This document shows positions 48,265-60,124 of a stretch of DNA of 64,000 nt, one piece after another (the stretch's first letter is position 1; the number at the start of each line of letters is the position of its first letter). This DNA comes from Lanius collurio (taxonomy: Eukaryota > Chordata > Aves > Passeriformes > Laniidae), in the NCBI GenBank assembly GCA_020086605.1, contig JACBWW010000017.1:6214579-6278578 (forward strand), in the 5' to 3' direction. Position numbers and translations under genes: made by a program. The notes under the pieces are model-generated. The model was given only the letters and a program-made list of their open reading frames with translations, was not told the origin of the DNA and did not search any database.

Positions 48265-50300
48265 AACACAAATTTCCTGAATGGGCAAGAGCAGTTTGGC
48301 CTCAGCTGAGGGAAATAACCAGGCAGTGATCTAATTCACTTTACTGTTAATAGATTGTTATCTGCAGAGCCCTAGTGCAAACATGATAAGCTGTAAAGAA
48401 ATACAGATGAAAGCCAGAGCTCCAAGGGTTGCAGAGATGCACATTCAGCCCAACGCTGGTCTCGTTGGCCTCAGCCCAGCTCCAGTTTCTGCTCATCCCT
48501 GGAGCTGGCTGGGGTGATAACACTTGAGTAGGGCTGTGCAATCAAATCTCATCACGAACTGCAGGATCATTTGGCTCCAGCACCAGTTTGGGAATTCCAC
48601 GGTTTGCCTTGTGGAGTCTAAGACACAGTGGGAAGAGGTGGCGGCAAAAACCTTCCGTGGGTTCAGGCTTTGACTCTGGCTGCTGTGCCCAACGTGGAGG
48701 GGGCATGTGGTGTCAGCAAGAGATGCTGTGGTCCCCCAGTGAGGTCCCCCAGCTGACTGAGCACGTCTGCCTTGGTGCAGCTGCAGTCACAGCCATCCTC
48801 TGGCACAGCATCCCTTCACTATCGTGACTGCAGGCAGAGCACCCCATGCTGGCTTTGTCTTCCACACCTCTCCCTATCACAGCCCTGAGATACACAGGAT
48901 ACTCCCACGTGCTTTGGGGAGACAACACTCCTACAGTTTGTACCAGGGATGAATTGCAGCTGGACAACCAGGGTGAAAGTGAGTCTGTGAGTGTCCTCTA
49001 CCTCCACGAACAAGAGACCAGTGCTGTACAACAGTCTGGCCCAAGTACTTTGTCTGGATTTTGTGAGCATGCCAAGCTATTGCCAATCACATCTATGATG
49101 CTATTCCCACTCTTCTCCCATTGCATGGAGCTGTGCTGAGTTTATCACCCTTGTGTCCAGCCAAGCCAGCTGCCAGCACAGACACACCAGCCCTGTTTAC
49201 ACAACTCTCATTGCAGATCTGCATCCCAGACTTCCCTTGTCATGGTATGAAACCTCCTACCCTTCCAGCTGTGGCAAGCTCAGGACATCCAGGGGGACCT
49301 GGAAATTCACTTCCAGTGCCCACGGTGAGGATGACTTTCTGCATGACCAAGGTGGGGCAGAAAGGGGATCCACTGAGGTCTGCCCAAGCATGCAATGATG
49401 CAGAGTGTAGTGGAAAATATGAACAAGAGCAGGAGCCTTCTTCATGGTTGTAGGGTGAAGCATCACCCTCACAAAGCCTTTCTTCCCATAACCTCCATAC
49501 TGTCCTGGCCTTACATGTAATACATCATGTCTTTTATTCATTTTTTCTTTCCTCAGGCAAGAATGCTGTCAGCTTCCTAGGCAGGTTTGAATGTGTCAAA
49601 AAATGTAATCTCTTCAGCCAGATTTAGCCTACTTTTGGGAAGCAAGTGTACTCTGATTGCTGCTTCCCTGACAGCTTCATTAGAGCTGAGAGAACCCCAG
49701 CCCTGCCTGCCCCATCTCTCCTCAGCCAGAGTCCAGCTATTAGAAAAACAACAGCACAGCTCCTTATGCTCACTCTCCTCAGCATTTCCAGGAATTTCTG
49801 GGTCCCTCCAGGCCTCATCTCCCTCCTTGTACTATGGAGAATCAATGATCTTTTTTTTCCCGTTCCACCCAGTTTGATGGGAAAGCTGTGATGGGACTGG
49901 GTAGATCCCTGCTGCAGTTTTACATTCCCTGGCATCCCACTGGAGCCTCCAAACGTGCTGCACAGCAAACATGAGTATGTGCTAACTCTCCACACGCTGC
50001 TTTGCCACTCATCCAGCACAGCAATGGGGAGCCAGGGCTGCAGACACAATCACCAGTGTGGGGCTACCCAAATGTCACCAAACTTGGTCAGCTGAGGCAT
50101 ATCCCCAAAAGGTCCCGTGACCAGTCCAGGCCAAGCTCTGATCATTGAACTCTTGACACAAGCCCAGGTCCAGGCAGATGTTTGATCCTGGGACACGTCC
50201 TTGATGGGTGATGTGGATGCAGCCATCCTGTCCTGAAGAGGAGGAGAGTCATGTATACACCTGTGAGCTCTGCCAGCTGATGTCTGTGCCCATGAACAAG
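48265..50300. other. Unique non-coding sequence
   Basis: No gene or named repeat was recognised. Several frames of 80-140 codons overlap on both strands with no domain content. Confidence 0.5.
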
Positions 50301-50301
50301 C

Positions 50302-50352
50302 TATTTTATTTATTTCTTTATTTATTTACTTTACCTAACCCATTTTATTTAG
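50302..50352. repeat. Degenerate (TTTA)n AT-rich tract
   Basis: Imperfect TTTA/TTTATTTA units interrupted by CTTTA and ACTTTACC. It is a low-complexity AT-rich patch. Confidence 0.75.
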
Positions 50353-53300
50353 CAATATAGACTTAACCCTGGCCAGTCTTCAACCTATCCCTAGAATCCT
50401 GCCTTTGCACTAACACCATGCCAAGTGCATGGGGAGCTGCCTGACTTCCACTGCGAGTGCCAAGAGGGAGTGGAGGAGGCACAAACCAGCTCTCACTCAG
50501 CTCGAGAGTTTACTGAAGGCTGTAATCTTCCAATTGCTTGAAGAGCTGTCATTAGACAGTTTAAGATGGCAGATTGCTAAATTGCTTTAAGGCTGGAGCC
50601 AAGCAGCACTCAATAGGGCCCTCTTTGCTGTGAGGATATGTGTGCACAGCAGTCCTTCGGTGCGAGGGAAGAGGAAAATCATTGTACCTCAAGCACCCTG
50701 CGGGGCTGGGAAGGGGCACAACCCACCGAGGAGATAAGGGGAAGGAGATACAGGGATGGGAAGGAGAGCATGCAAGAACAGAGTCCCAAAATCTCTTTGT
50801 TACCTTGTGTCTGCCCCATGGTCTTTCACATGTTTTTTTTCCTGTCAATCACCACTGGCACTTTTCTCATGTGACAGAAGGAAATTATATTTGCTGTAGC
50901 TTTTCCAGACCTGGTGAGACTGACCTGGAGGAAATATCTCTGTGACCTCATCAGGGGTCAAGCAAGGAGCTGGGCTGAGGGAGAGAGGCTGGGAGGGAGA
51001 GGAAGGGACTTCTTTGCACATCATCTGGTGCAACAGAGTTTCAGGATCCAGCAAGGAGCTGCCTGCTATGAATCAAAGGAGTTTGATTCTGGAACTACAT
51101 GTTACTGGCAGGGATCAGATCATCAGCCTCTCCTTAAAACAACCAACATGGCCAATTCCGGTCCCCGTCTTGAAAAATTTAGTGGTGCACTTTCTCCCTA
51201 CTTGAGGCTGCAGCTTTCTCAAGAGAGGGAAAACAGAAGCCAGGACAGCACAAACCTGCTGACAGGACCAATAAAGCAAAGGGGACAGCAGCAGGCTTTG
51301 GCTGCAGCCTCTTCTCCTCTGCAGGAATACAGAACCTGGATATTTTCTCCTTGAATGCATCCCTTCTTCCACTGCACCCATCCTCTGTCTGTTCCTAAAT
51401 CCTCAAGTGCATTTGGACACAATTTCCAGCCCTTGAAGAAGTGTTGGCTGGTGCCACCTCCAGTCCCAGCATCTTGGAGAAGAGACACCAGATCTGCTTA
51501 GCCATGGTACCTAAGGGTTACTTCTCACTGGGGTCATCTGCTGTGGTTCTCACTGTTGGCACCAACTCCACTGAGCAGCCCCTACAGCACTGGGTTTTGC
51601 AGACAAATACTGATCTTTTTGGGGTTTGAGGCCTCTCCTGATGGGTGTAAAGGGTGCAGCAGCTGTGTGCTCACTGGAATCACTATCTGCTGGGAAACCC
51701 CAAGTGCTGGTGGAGCTGGTCTCTCTCATCTTTTCCAAAAGCTCTTGCTAGCCATCCAAAAGCTTTGTGTCAACACAGCACTGGGTAACCAGCCAGTGAT
51801 GCAACATCTGAAATGTCCCCTTAAGGCACTGGTGACACCAAATTTTGGTAGAACTGGACAATTTGCCCATGGTCTTGTGTGTGCACTTCCAACCTGCTTG
51901 CTGCTCCAAGGAGAGACCGTTTGATCCCCTGGTCCTGAAAGGGAAAAACCACTCAGTAAAGGTGCATCTGGGTCTATTTTGTCTCCCCCCAGGAATTTTC
52001 CCTTCTCCCTTAAGTGTCTCCATTTCCTCCAGGTCTCCAGACTCCCAGGTGCCTGCCAAGCACACATTCCATGGGCCCTCTGTGAGCACTTCCACCCCTG
52101 CAAAATTAAGACACGTGACCTCCATAAATCCCCATCAAAGGCCTTTATTCTCATGCTATTCTCCTTGCTGTTGTTCACTCTGAACATGCATGTGACAGCC
52201 AGATAAAAGGCATCATTCTCAAACGAGCTAATTCAAGTTAACCACTGCAGGGAGAAGGACCCAGCAAAGCCAAAGCACTCTGGTATTTTGATGTGCAACA
52301 GGGGTCTGAGCTTCCAGCTCATTTTTAGTTTCTGAAACCTCAACTGTTAGCCAGACACTCCTTGAATGTTTGGCAGGAAGCAGAAATTGAGGAAACCTGG
52401 CTTCCTTTACATCTGTGTCCCAGGATTTTGGTGTAGGAGAGGGAGGTTAGTTTGAAAGATGAATAGTTGAAAAGGTGAGCCTTGTTCCCACTTTGGGACA
52501 TATATTAGGAGTTTGACCCTCATGGGTCCTTTAGTTTTTCCTTCCTTTTCCTCAGAAAATTTAGGATACTCTGGGACACATCTCACCCTGCCAAATTTGG
52601 TTGAAATTAGTAAGTGCCTATATTCATAGATACGTAACAGAGGAAACTAAAAATACCTATTTTATAAGTTTTAAAAACTAATTTTTTTTCATTGAATAAT
52701 TAGAAGAAACTATGTTGAAAAGCCATGTCAAAATGGTCTGACAGTTTTCTTCTGTTCTCCTTTGTGCTTGGGTGCTTCTGGGATACACACTAGAAGTGAA
52801 TCTCCAGCACCTTGAACATGAAGATGCTCTTAGTGGGAAAAAAAAAAAAAAAAACCAAACCAAAAAAAGGAATATATAATACCAGTTTTTGTCCTATTCT
52901 AAATCTTAAAACACAGATGCTGGTACTGACTGCACGGTCTGACTCTTCTTAGATTGTCCACTGTGAAGGTCAGGAGTAACCACAGGAATCCCAGCAGGAA
53001 GGGACTGTCCAGCCTCTCTGTGCAAGGCCCTGAATAAACTCCCTTTGAATTCCACCTGAAATGCTGTGTAGGATCCTAAGTCCTGCTGGAAGATTGCATT
53101 TCTGACTCGAATTATGTCAATACTTTTGAAAATTATTGCCCATCAGGACTAGAGGTGCTGTGAAAAGCCAAGTGATACAAACTTCCAGGCTTAGGGGACA
53201 AAACACAGTGTGTTTGCTGTAGCCACCAAAAGATGATGGATAGCACAGCAAACTGAGCAGGAGGAGGGCCACATCAGCAGCAGCTTCAAGAAACACCCGA

Positions 53301-53475
53301 CATCACCCTCAGAAACCCTTGTCCCCACTTTGCAGCCTGCACAGGGCAGGTGGCAGTGGAGCCCCCAAGCTCACATTTCATTCCCCTCACGTGGAGAATG
53401 TGGGGAGATTGGGAGTGACAACAGCCATGTGATTGTAATGGAGAGGGCTCTTTAGATGTTGTCCTGTTGGTAGGA
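50353..53475. other. Unique non-coding sequence with a poly(A) run
   Basis: A run of 17 A lies at 52838-52854, followed by a CCAAACC-type A-rich tail. There is no CR1 or retrogene body next to it that I can identify. Overlapping frames at 50,914-51,354 and 51,726-52,187 lack domains. Confidence 0.5.
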
Positions 53476-53479
53476 CTCC

Positions 53480-53650
53480 AGGGATCTCATTTTGTACTCC
53501 AGCTTGGCGCCCGGAGCAGTGAGTGCTGGAGATGAGAACTCCTTCCGAATAAAAATGCTGCTCCAGTATTTCTCAGTAGTTTCTCACCGGGCTTGACATT
53601 CTCATCTACTCACCGCCCCTGGCAAACCTCTCTCGTGGTGGCTCTTCATC
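53480..53650. promoter_or_regulatory. Candidate conserved element with nested inverted repeats
   Basis: Seen directly: GGAGCAG (53513-53519) pairs with CTGCTCC (53558-53564), and AGATGAGAA (53530-53538) pairs with TTCTCATCT (53599-53607), so two inverted repeats interlock. The block has isolated CpGs (ttggcgcccgg, ttccgaat, caccgggc, caccgcc, ctcgtgg). Inference: a conserved regulatory element or a structured RNA segment. The arms are short, so chance remains a real alternative. Confidence 0.25.
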
Positions 53651-53654
53651 TCCC

Positions 53655-56600
53655 AGCTCCACACAGGGAAATTAAAAATCCCTATTATATTTTTCTTTAA
53701 TCTAGTCCAAGCTTCAGCTGCACTGGGGGCTGTCGCCCGGCAAAGTTTACATGGATGAGGAGTGCTCAGCTCACCTCCATCAGTGAGACTCCCTCTCCAC
53801 CTAAACTCCTTGAAGCACACAAATAAAGGGGAAACAGAGAAAAAAACAAAGGAACAAAGAATAAAGGTCTCAGCAGAGAAATGCTCTGATTGCCATTGCT
53901 AAAGGGCAGAACAGGGGGGAAAGCTTGGATGTTTGCAAAGGGCAAACACATCCTTCCCGTGGATCGCTGTGGATTTGGAAGCTAGATGAAAAGGAACTGG
54001 GCTAAGTTTGTGTCTTGGGACACCTTGGCTGCTGCCACTCTCTTGCCACAGTCACATGGTGTCTCAGCTCCTTGCTTGCTTCTCATATGGGTGCCAAGCA
54101 CCCAAAATGCTAATATTTTTATAGTCCAAGCCTCAATCAAGTCCACGTTTGTGCCCCAAGAAGGTTTTTTCTGGAAGGTCTGCAGTAGCATATCTGATGT
54201 GGTTTAATCATATAAAAAGGATTTCCACATGGTTTTCCTTGGATAATGCCTGTGTTGCAGTTGCCCACAGGATAAGACAATTTAATGGTTTTGTGTGATT
54301 CAGGCAATCATAAATACCCCCAAAAGGCACATATTTGACCCATGAAAGATTTTTCTTCCAAAATTTCTTTTTTCAAAAGATTCTATCAAGAAACACCTCA
54401 CTACTATACACTGTTTAACATTTTCCCAACCCAAACTGTTGTTCACACATCCTGAGTGAAAATCAGCGCACAGTTTGCAAGCTTGGCAGAGGCTGAAAAC
54501 CCCAGCACAGGTTAATCCATGAATATAGACTGAATGACAAGTTACTTCAGGGAAGAGTGGCTATATTTGGGTACTTTGCTCCCCCTCTGTTATTGCCAGC
54601 CAGCTCTAGGTTCAGAGATGCTTCTGCCCTGCCTGATAAATTGAAGGACTTCACGGACATATTAACACAGCCAGACCGTAGTCAGTGAGCAGACAATTGA
54701 TTATATGTCAGAAAGTCACACACTGGGCAATTTTGCTCCTAGGCTTTGCCTCCATTTCTCGAAATATACGTTACAAAGTGAAGAAATCAAAAGTGAGAGA
54801 TAAGAGTCTGCATGTTTGGAAGCTGCTTGGAACAGGTTCTGTCTCCTCGGTTTTGTGCAGCACTGTGTGTCTTGTTGGGATTCTAGGAGGAACAGAGTCG
54901 CTCAGTCTATGTCTTACAATTAAGAGGTTTTTCTTCATGAAATATAGGATTCTGTCAAAATTTAACTTTTGACTCAAAACCAAGGCTTTCAATGGTATTC
55001 TCCTATTTTTCACCAAGTCTAAGCAAACAGCTTGTTCTTTCCCCCCCCTTCTCTTTCAAATCACCATTTGTAAATGTTGAGGATTTAGCTGAAAATGCTA
55101 TCATTTATGTCAAAAATGTTGAAGTCTTTCCCCAGACACTGTCACCATATGTCAGACTTCATTATTCAGAGAAAACACTCAGGTAAAACTTGTTCCCAAG
55201 TCACCTTTTTCACTCTGTGTCATAGTGAAGCCAATGTTGCAACTTTTTTGGGGGGGGGGAATAATTGCATTCTCAGGGAAGTGAAAAATTTGAGTATTGA
55301 ATACCATGGCCTTTCTTGCTAAAACTGCCTGAAATAAATCATTGTTATCTGCATTTCAGTGAGGGCTGGAGGTCAATGGTGGGTTTTGGTGTCTTGTTGC
55401 CCTACACATGAACACACACACGAGAGGCATCACTGGCTTGTCTGACAGGACAAAGCACTGAGAGGAAAGGGACACACAGAGAGGTGGGGTGACTCAACCT
55501 AAACCACACCACGGGCCAGGTCAGAGACAGGAGGAAAACTGGCATGTCCAGATTCCCAGCCCAGAGAAGGCAGGATTGCTCTGATGGCTGCACCAGGGGA
55601 GGAGTGGAAAAGGGAGGGTGTTTTGCTCAGGTGATCACCTTGTCTCCTGAGACCAGGAGCACCAACCTGGCCACTAACAGAGATCCACTCTCCTCCTCCC
55701 TGCCCTGAGGGCTCTTTTGGGCCCTGATGGCTAGTCCTCTAGCATCTTCTCTGCATCTCTGTCCTCATGCCTTTCTCTTCTTGCAGCTGCCTTCTGCAGG
55801 AACCCCACAAAGCCCTGGGTCCTGCACTAGGTAGGGCAGAACCACTCTGAAACCTGGAGCAGATTTACCAGCAGAGCATAGAAGATCATGGCAGATCTTC
55901 CCCCTTACCACCAGCTGGAATGACTTGGCTTCCAAAATCAAGTGACATGTGCCCCATGGAGCTGTGCAATCCCACAGAAGCCCTGAGTAATGCTGCCTTG
56001 AGTTACTCTGATGAGATTTCAGTAGAAAACCTGGATTTGGAGCTGTTCAGCACAGGAGCATCCCTTCCTTCCCACCACAGACCTTCCTGTGCCACAGAGC
56101 ACACAAAAAAAGCTCTGGCCCATCTGCTCCAGGGGCCAGTGAGCCCAACCCGCCTTCTGCACCTTCCCAGAAGGAACAAAAGGCTTTTTTTTCCCCAGCC
56201 TGCAGCTGCTGAACACATCAAAGAGGGGGATCAATACCTATCGACCACTGCCGTTTCCTTCAAGTGTCCCCAGCCCCTGTGATTATGTATCTGCCCTCCT
56301 TTCCCTGCCTGCTTTCCACATCAGCAATTCACCTCATTCCCCCTAAAGAGAACTCCATAATTGGGTTTCTTAGAGCCAGTACTAATTCACAACCCAAAAC
56401 AATGGTAATAGGCATAATGTTTGTCTCTGTTTTAAAGTTACTGTGGAAATCCTGGCTTTGTGGGTAGAAAATAACTGAAGTATTACATTAAAAATGCTTC
56501 TCTGGTGCTGTTCTGCATGGAAACAAAATGATCAGCACCAGCATGTGAAAGGCCTCATTGCATCCCCACATGGGGTAGGGGAGATGGGGAGGGAAGAGTT

Positions 56601-57635
56601 CTCTCCAGATGTGAGATATTTCCTTAATCTTTAACTCAGCAAGAATCACTAAAAATCCCAGCCTTCACCCCAGTCCTGACTGGGCATCCCATCCTTTCCC
56701 TGTAGGCACCTGCCCTCCCTCTGCAGGCAGCTGGTTTGGAGAGCTAAGGCAGCAAAAACCATCCCAAACAAGCAAATAGTTTCCCAGTGGTTCATTTCCC
56801 TGAACCCAGTCACCCCAGGGTGAGCTGTGCATTGATCCCTGCAAGGTAAGGACCCAGAACACACGAGTGGAGGCATGGGTACAAGCCATGGATCTCCAAG
56901 GATTTTGGAGCTGATTTGCATCAGTCTCACCAGGACAAAATAACTCTGTAACCTTGCTGAGGGCTCAGTCCCCATGGCAAAGGGCCATGGAGGGCATGTG
57001 CATATCTTTGCAGCCAGCAGCCCAAACCTGATGCCTGTTTGCTCAGGGTACCTGCCTGAAAATATTGTTTAACTACAAAAAACCTTCCTCCAGCCCCATG
57101 ATACCGACTGCTGAAAAATAAACAGGAAGCTGCTGGCAAAGAACGGAGGGAAAAAGAAATGGAAAGAGCAGTACTCCAAATTTGACACAGGTAGGGTCTC
57201 TTGGCCACAGGGCAGCAGAGGCAGCAGTTCATGTCTCTGCCCTCTCTTTATTTGGGATAAAACAGCTTTAGCAACAGCTGAAGAGATGCTGGGACCAGAT
57301 ACCCAGCAACCCCCGCAGCCCATTCAGTGTGAGCCCAGCACTGGCACCCACTGGAACTTGCTGTTCACCCCTGGGAGCCAGTGCCTACCCAAAACCCTCT
57401 AGATTTGACCTTTTTCTGCTCCTTCTCTGGAGGGAAAGCACTCGGACACCACACCAGCATGCAGGGGGTGAACAGCACGTTGGGATGCTTGTGCAAAGCA
57501 GGCATCTGTGACCAGAGCACATCTTGACTGCATCTTCTGAGATAAAAGCTCGGGTCCCCTCCTCACCCCCATCCTCCTCTCTACCCCCGGTGTTTACTGC
57601 TCTCAGAATCTGATTTAGGTGGTTTACTGTGGCTT
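53655..57635. other. Unique non-coding sequence
   Basis: A T6-G10 mononucleotide junction lies at 55244-55259. No gene or named repeat was recognised. The stretch 54,200-55,150 is AT-rich. Confidence 0.5.
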
Positions 57636-57639
57636 TCAT

Positions 57640-58180
57640 CTAAGTGCATCAGCATTTTTAAATTAGTCACAAGTGACTCACAGGGTTACAAGAATAATGT
57701 TAAATTGCCAGACATACACAGCCCATATACTTTATTACCTCATTTTTGTATCTTCTTTATGGTCTGTGATAGCAATGACCTTATAGCTGTGGCTGAAGAG
57801 CCAGTTAAACTTGTTCTCTGTCAAAACAATAATTAAAAAATTCCTATAGCATAGAAGCAAACCTTTACTCTCCAGTGTATTTCTCCTTCCAACAAGGCTC
57901 CTGAATGAAGCTCTGTGAGCACCAGAAGACAATGTGCACAAAAGTCTCTTCTGAGCACGCTTACCAGCCAGGCAGCACTCATTCATCTACATTAATATTT
58001 TAAATAAATATGTATTAGGCTTAACAATGTACAGCGCATGTCAGAGCCAGACACATACAGCAGTTTCCCTTTGGTCACTGAAAGAAATCTGGTCTGATTG
58101 AGAAGAAGGAAGGATAAATGTATTAAATACATTAAGCAAACAGTTGACATTTTTCTCGCTTTTAAATGATGATTGCAGTT
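57640..58180. promoter_or_regulatory. Possible conserved AT-rich non-coding block with an AP-1-like palindrome
   Basis: AGTCAC (57665-57670) and GTGACT (57673-57678) form an inverted repeat overlapping a consensus AP-1 site TGACTCA (57674-57680). The following 500 bp are AT-rich, non-repetitive and contain several homeodomain-like ATTA/TAAT motifs. The texture resembles a conserved enhancer, but no direct evidence is available. Confidence 0.22.
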
Positions 58181-58679
58181 TGATATCTCCTTTTTTTTTT
58201 AATACCTTTCTTTTTCTAATTTTGCATCAGTTCAGTTGGAGGAAAAGAGAATAAAAGGGAAGGGAAAATACAGAATCTGAGGAAATTTTGGCAGTTGAGG
58301 TCATGAAAGAGATAGGAATGAAAACAAAATTTAATTATTTGTTGAGGGAGAGAGAGGTATCAATTTTGGGAGGCCATCTCCAAAACGCAGTAGAGACAAC
58401 ATTTCACCCCACTGTTCTCCCTGCTCTGATGTTATAGACATGATCCTTCCTCCTCCATCTCCCCCAGAGAAAAAAACCTCAAACCCACAACTTTTCCCTT
58501 GGGAAGGTGGGTCACATCCAATTTTCCAGCACATGGACTTCAGTGGGTGCCAGGTGTTTTTATTACTGGTTAGAAACAATTCCCAGAAGCCATAGGAATG
58601 CTGGATGAATCTCATCTTTTTCTCTTCCCTCCCCTTTCAAATTCTTTTTCTTGGTGTCATTTACAGGTTACTAACCAAG
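58181..58679. other. Unique non-coding sequence
   Basis: Contains a run of T near 58,191-58,200 and purine-rich segments (58,230-58,320). No gene was recognised. Confidence 0.5.
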
Positions 58680-58990
58680 TTGAAACATCCAAGCTGAAAG
58701 TCCAGCCGTTAAAAAGCAGCAAGGCATTCAAAGCCTGCTTCCCGTGCAATTTTTAAAGTGCTGCACTAAGGAAATGTTCAGGAGACTGAAGCTTTGCCTT
58801 TTATATATCCCAGCAGACTTACACTTTCTAATAGACCCATCTAAATCAACAAAGTATTCCCCAGCCGGGGCCAAGAGTCGGCGAAAATGGCTCGGAGGCA
58901 ACTGATGCAGCCACAACTTTCCACTGGAAGTTAATGAACTTTTAAAAACATTTTGGAAAGTGATGTATGTGCAGGGCTCCTCGGTGTATC
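58680..58990. promoter_or_regulatory. Candidate conserved non-coding element
   Basis: About 310 bp of non-repetitive sequence with a TTATATAT box-like motif (58801-58808) and a CpG-bearing core at about 58,861-58,900 (ccagccgggg, gtcggcgaaaatggctcgg). Retained CpGs against an AT-rich background suggest constraint. It could be an enhancer or an unrecognised promoter. No coding frame is supported. Confidence 0.28.
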
Positions 58991-59084
58991 ACAGTTAATA
59001 TAATGTGTTCCTGTCCCCAGGGGAGACGCTGGCTGAGCTGTCAGCTGTGAGGTTGTTCTTCTGGAGCTTTTTCTTTATATGTAC

Positions 59085-59130
59085 AACCCTCTCTCTCACT
59101 CTCTCACTCTCTGTGTGTCTCTTTCCTTTT
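59085..59130. repeat. CT-rich low-complexity tract
   Basis: Repeated CTCT/CACTCTCT units over about 45 bp, ending in TGTGTGTCTCTTTCC. It is an imperfect dinucleotide-like microsatellite. Confidence 0.8.
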
Positions 59131-59419
59131 GTTTTGCGGGGGAGGCAAAAGGCAGCCAGCTCCCTCTTGCATAAATTGTGTGCTTCAAAGAATTTGAAGG
59201 GCAAATGAACAGGGGGAAGCCAAAATCCCTGGCTGAGTGAACAGAGAGTCAGGGTGCTGCCCTGGATGTCACCAGTGGTGATGAGCATCCCGAGGATGTG
59301 GCTGCCCACTCACCTGCACATGAGTGCCTACATCCCTGCAGCCACACATGGAACAGGAATCTCTGGTATAAGGGAGCGTTGCCCCATCTAAGTGGCCTCC
59401 TGCATCACAGCCCAGCGAG

Positions 59420-60122
59420 TCATGAACTGGGGCAGGCTGGCTGGGAAGCTTCCCGGAGGAAAAGGCCAGGGGCTGGTGAACAGCCAGCTGACTATGAGCC
59501 AGCTGTGCCCAGGTGGCCAAGAAGGCCAATGGCACCTGGCTTGTGTCAGAAATAAAGTGGCCAGGAGGGAAGTGGTTCTTCCCCTGTACTTGGCGCTGGG
59601 AAGGCCACACCTCGAGTGCTGTGTTTGTTTTTGGGCCCCTCATGACAAGAAGGACATTGAGGGGCTGGAGGAAGTCCACAGAGAGGCAACAGAGCTGCAG
59701 AAAGGTCTGGAGGACCAGGCTGATGAGGAGCAGGTGATGGAGCTGGAGGGGCTCAGGCTGGAGAAAAGGAGGCTCAGGAGGAACCTTCTCACTCTCCTTA
59801 ACTCCCTGACAGGAGGGGGCAGCCAGGTGGGGTTTGGCTCTCCCCCAAGGCAACAAGTGACAGGATCAGAGGAAACAGCCTTGAGTTGCACCCAGGGTAG
59901 GTTTAGACTGGACATCAGGAATGATTTCTTCACTGAAAGAGTGTTCAGGCGTTGGAGCAGACTGCCCAGAGAAGCAGTGGAATCACTGTCTTGGAAAGTG
60001 TTCCAAAGACACATGGGTGTGACACTTGGGGACAGGGTTTAGTGGTGGACACGGCAGCACTGGGGTTGCAACTGGACTCAATGACCTTAAAGGCCTTTTC
60101 CAACCTTAACTGTTCTATAATT
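59420..60122 (+). mobile_element. CR1 LINE copy, about 700 bp, with reverse-transcriptase tail and 3' UTR
   Basis: This is the longest CR1 copy in the window. From about 59,420 it follows the order of avian CR1 elements: the region encoding the C-terminal part of the ORF2 reverse transcriptase, then a 3' UTR ending '...ttttccaaccttaactgttc' at about 60,113. The terminus is of the 'ccaacctt' class, like the fragment at 12.2 kb. A frame change near 59,530, consistent with loss of one base, separates two pieces of the former reading frame. After it the frame stays open to 60,042. The 5' end is truncated, as usual for CR1, and I see no target-site duplication. Confidence 0.93.
59530..60042 (+). 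pseudogene. CR1 ORF2 reverse-transcriptase C-terminal remnant
   Basis: About 170 codons of a longer 216-codon open frame (59,392-60,042) read as the C-terminal tail of a CR1 ORF2 protein, downstream of the polymerase catalytic core. Recognisable family features are a VVLPLY...RPHLE segment (frame residues 61-75), a WAPH...KKDIE segment (81-90), an LEKRRLRRNL segment (about 122-131), an FRLDIRNDFF segment (169-178) and RLPREAVES (191-199). In living CR1 elements this part belongs to the enzyme that primes reverse transcription at the target site. The catalytic YXDD region and the endonuclease are absent because the copy is 5'-truncated, and an upstream frameshift breaks it further. It is therefore non-functional. 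The first 45 or so codons of the open frame are in the wrong frame or outside the element. Confidence 0.88.
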
Positions 60123-60124
60123 TG

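Noticed and set aside
52838..52860. Poly(A) tail of a processed retrogene (also considered at 42,211-42,225)
   Set aside because: No gene-like body or target-site duplication precedes either A-run, so they are treated as simple A-runs.
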